Part shown: positions 16,044-16,886 of the stretch, piece by piece
Layout of the letters: each line of letters starts with the position of its first letter
Numbering within the stretch: position 1 is the first letter of the stretch
Assembly: GCA_009885425.1 (NCBI GenBank)
Contig: VFKS01000402.1
Location: 1 to 16,886 of the forward strand
Direction of reading: 5' to 3'
DNA length: 16,886 nucleotides
Source of the DNA: Novosphingobium sp.
Lineage (GTDB): Bacteria; Pseudomonadota; Alphaproteobacteria; Sphingomonadales; Sphingomonadaceae
Notes under the pieces: model-generated
The model's database searches: none
Told to the model about the DNA's origin: nothing
Seen by the model: only the letters and a program-made list of their open reading frames with translations
Program-made: the position numbers and the translations under genes

Positions 16044-16886
16044 TCAGGCGTAAAGCCCTTGCAGGAACCAGTCAGGGGTATCGCCGCGTCCATCGCCGGC
16101 GATACCCTGACGGTAGATCCAATAGCGGCGGCCCTGCCCGTCCTCGATCCGGTAGTAATCGCGCAGCCGCACCGTGCCGCGTTCGCGCCACCATTCGGGG
16201 GCGATCCGCTCTGGCCCTTCGGCGCGGGTGACTTCATGGACCTGCCCGCGCCAGCGGAACCGGCGCGGCAGGCCATCGGGGCTGGCATAGAGCACCGCGA
16301 TCGGCTCGGCCCGGTCGAGCAGTTTTAAAGGACGGGTGTGGAAGGCGAGTTCGGACTGGCTGGCACCTTCCGGGGCCAGCGGCGGCAGCCAGCGCTGGGC
16401 GCGTTCGGGCAAGTGGCTAGCGCAGGGCTGCGGGCGGCGGATCGCGTCTTCGCCAAGCCGCGCGTTCAGCCGGTCGATGCAGGCCGAAAGCGCGGTGCCG
16501 TGGGCTTCGGCAGCCTTTTCGAAATCGGCCTGACTTAACGCCAGCGGCTCGCACCACGGCGTCGACAGCCGCGCCAGTTCGATCCCGAACCCAGCGTCGA
16601 GATCATCCAACTTGCCCGCAAACAACCGCGCGATATGCGCGCCGTCGCGGCTCGCGGCGGCGAGCTCAAGGCGGCGGGACAGCACTTCGCCATCGACCTT
16701 CCACAGCGCCAGATCGAGCCGCCGCGCACCCTTGGCCTGCCCTTCGAGCAGCCGCGCCATATCCTGCGTCAGATCACCCAGCACCTGATCAAGCAGGCTG
16801 CGGTGACGGATCGGCTCGATCAGGCGGCGCTGGACCAAAGGCATTTCCTGCGCAATCACCGGCAGCAGCGGTTCGGGCACTTTGCC
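16044..16886 (-). CDS. imuB: ImuB, Y-family polymerase-like protein (C-terminal part, cut by window edge)
   Basis: The C-terminal 280 residues of ImuB are visible; the frame is open to the edge and the N-terminus lies outside. ImuB is a catalytically inactive Y-family relative that connects DnaE2 and ImuA to the replication clamp. The visible part covers the end of the little-finger-like region (LDLALWKVDGEVLSRRLELAAASRD) and the ImuB-specific tail, with RDYYRIEDGQGRRYWIYRQG and the closing WFLQGLYA. Catalytic and clamp-binding residues cannot be judged. imuA is expected further right, upstream of imuB. The stop is 4 bases from the end of the convergent hydrolase gene. Confidence 0.88.
   Translation of the reverse strand, partial: GKVPEPLLPVIAQEMPLVQRRLIEPIRHRSLLDQVLGDLTQDMARLLEGQAKGARRLDLALWKVDGEVLSRRLELAAASRDGAHIARLFAGKLDDLDAGFGIELARLSTPWCEPLALSQADFEKAAEAHGTALSACIDRLNARLGEDAIRRPQPCASHLPERAQRWLPPLAPEGASQSELAFHTRPLKLLDRAEPIAVLYASPDGLPRRFRWRGQVHEVTRAEGPERIAPEWWRERGTVRLRDYYRIEDGQGRRYWIYRQGIAGDGRGDTPDWFLQGLYA
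16072..16110. repeat. Strong inverted repeat within the 3' end of imuB
   Basis: GGGTATCGCCG (16076-16086) and CGGCGATACCC (16097-16107) form a perfect 11-bp GC-rich stem with a 10-base loop. TCAG on one side and TGA on the other extend it to 14 pairs with one bulged G. It lies inside the imuB coding sequence and begins 33 bases past the stop of the convergent plus-strand hydrolase. It could end or protect that mRNA, but no T-run follows on the plus strand. Confidence 0.6.

Noticed and set aside
1..16886. CRISPR arrays, insertion sequences, toxin-antitoxin or phage-defence genes
   Set aside because: I looked for repeated spacers, transposase motifs and small paired genes and found none; nearly all of the window is accounted for by housekeeping, phosphate-regulon and SOS genes.

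Overview
The window looks like ordinary chromosome from a GC-rich alphaproteobacterium, most likely Sphingomonadales (Erythrobacteraceae or a relative; this placement is my inference). The signs are an alphaproteobacterial SOS operator (GTTC-N7-GTTC), PstC and PstA with the long N-terminal extensions I associate with alphaproteobacteria, and the remains of an imuB-dnaE2 mutagenesis cassette. I see no insertion sequence, phage gene, CRISPR array or other sign of an accessory island.

Layout. (1) 1-2627: a small flavodoxin-like gene on the minus strand diverges from recJ, which is followed by a tRNA-Glu(TTC) gene with its own plausible promoter. (2) 2685-10636: a complete phosphate-starvation module, phoR - (DUF2490 outer-membrane protein, minus strand) - pstS-pstC-pstA-pstB-phoU-phoB. 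Three Pho-box-like elements precede phoR, pstS and the divergent DUF2490 gene. (3) 10633-16886: a secreted alpha/beta hydrolase and the error-prone polymerase gene dnaE2 on the minus strand. Next come a haloperoxidase-like alpha/beta hydrolase on the plus strand and the 3' part of imuB on the minus strand, running off the window. dnaE2 carries its own SOS box.

How the genes work together. PstS captures periplasmic phosphate, PstC/PstA/PstB import it, and PhoU couples transporter activity to the kinase PhoR, which controls PhoB. PhoB would bind the Pho boxes and activate phoR, the pst-phoU-phoB operon and, by prediction, the DUF2490 barrel. Separately, ImuB and DnaE2 form the SOS-induced translesion synthesis system. 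Here the usual imuA-imuB-dnaE2 order is interrupted by a gene of opposite orientation, so dnaE2 depends on its own promoter.

Genes are packed tightly: three convergent pairs end within 4 bp of each other or overlap, leaving no room for conventional terminators between them. Nothing here amounts to a wholly new system. The most interesting points are the predicted PhoB control of the DUF2490 gene, the split SOS cassette with a relocated SOS box, and a strong hairpin inside the imuB coding sequence just past the end of the convergent hydrolase gene.
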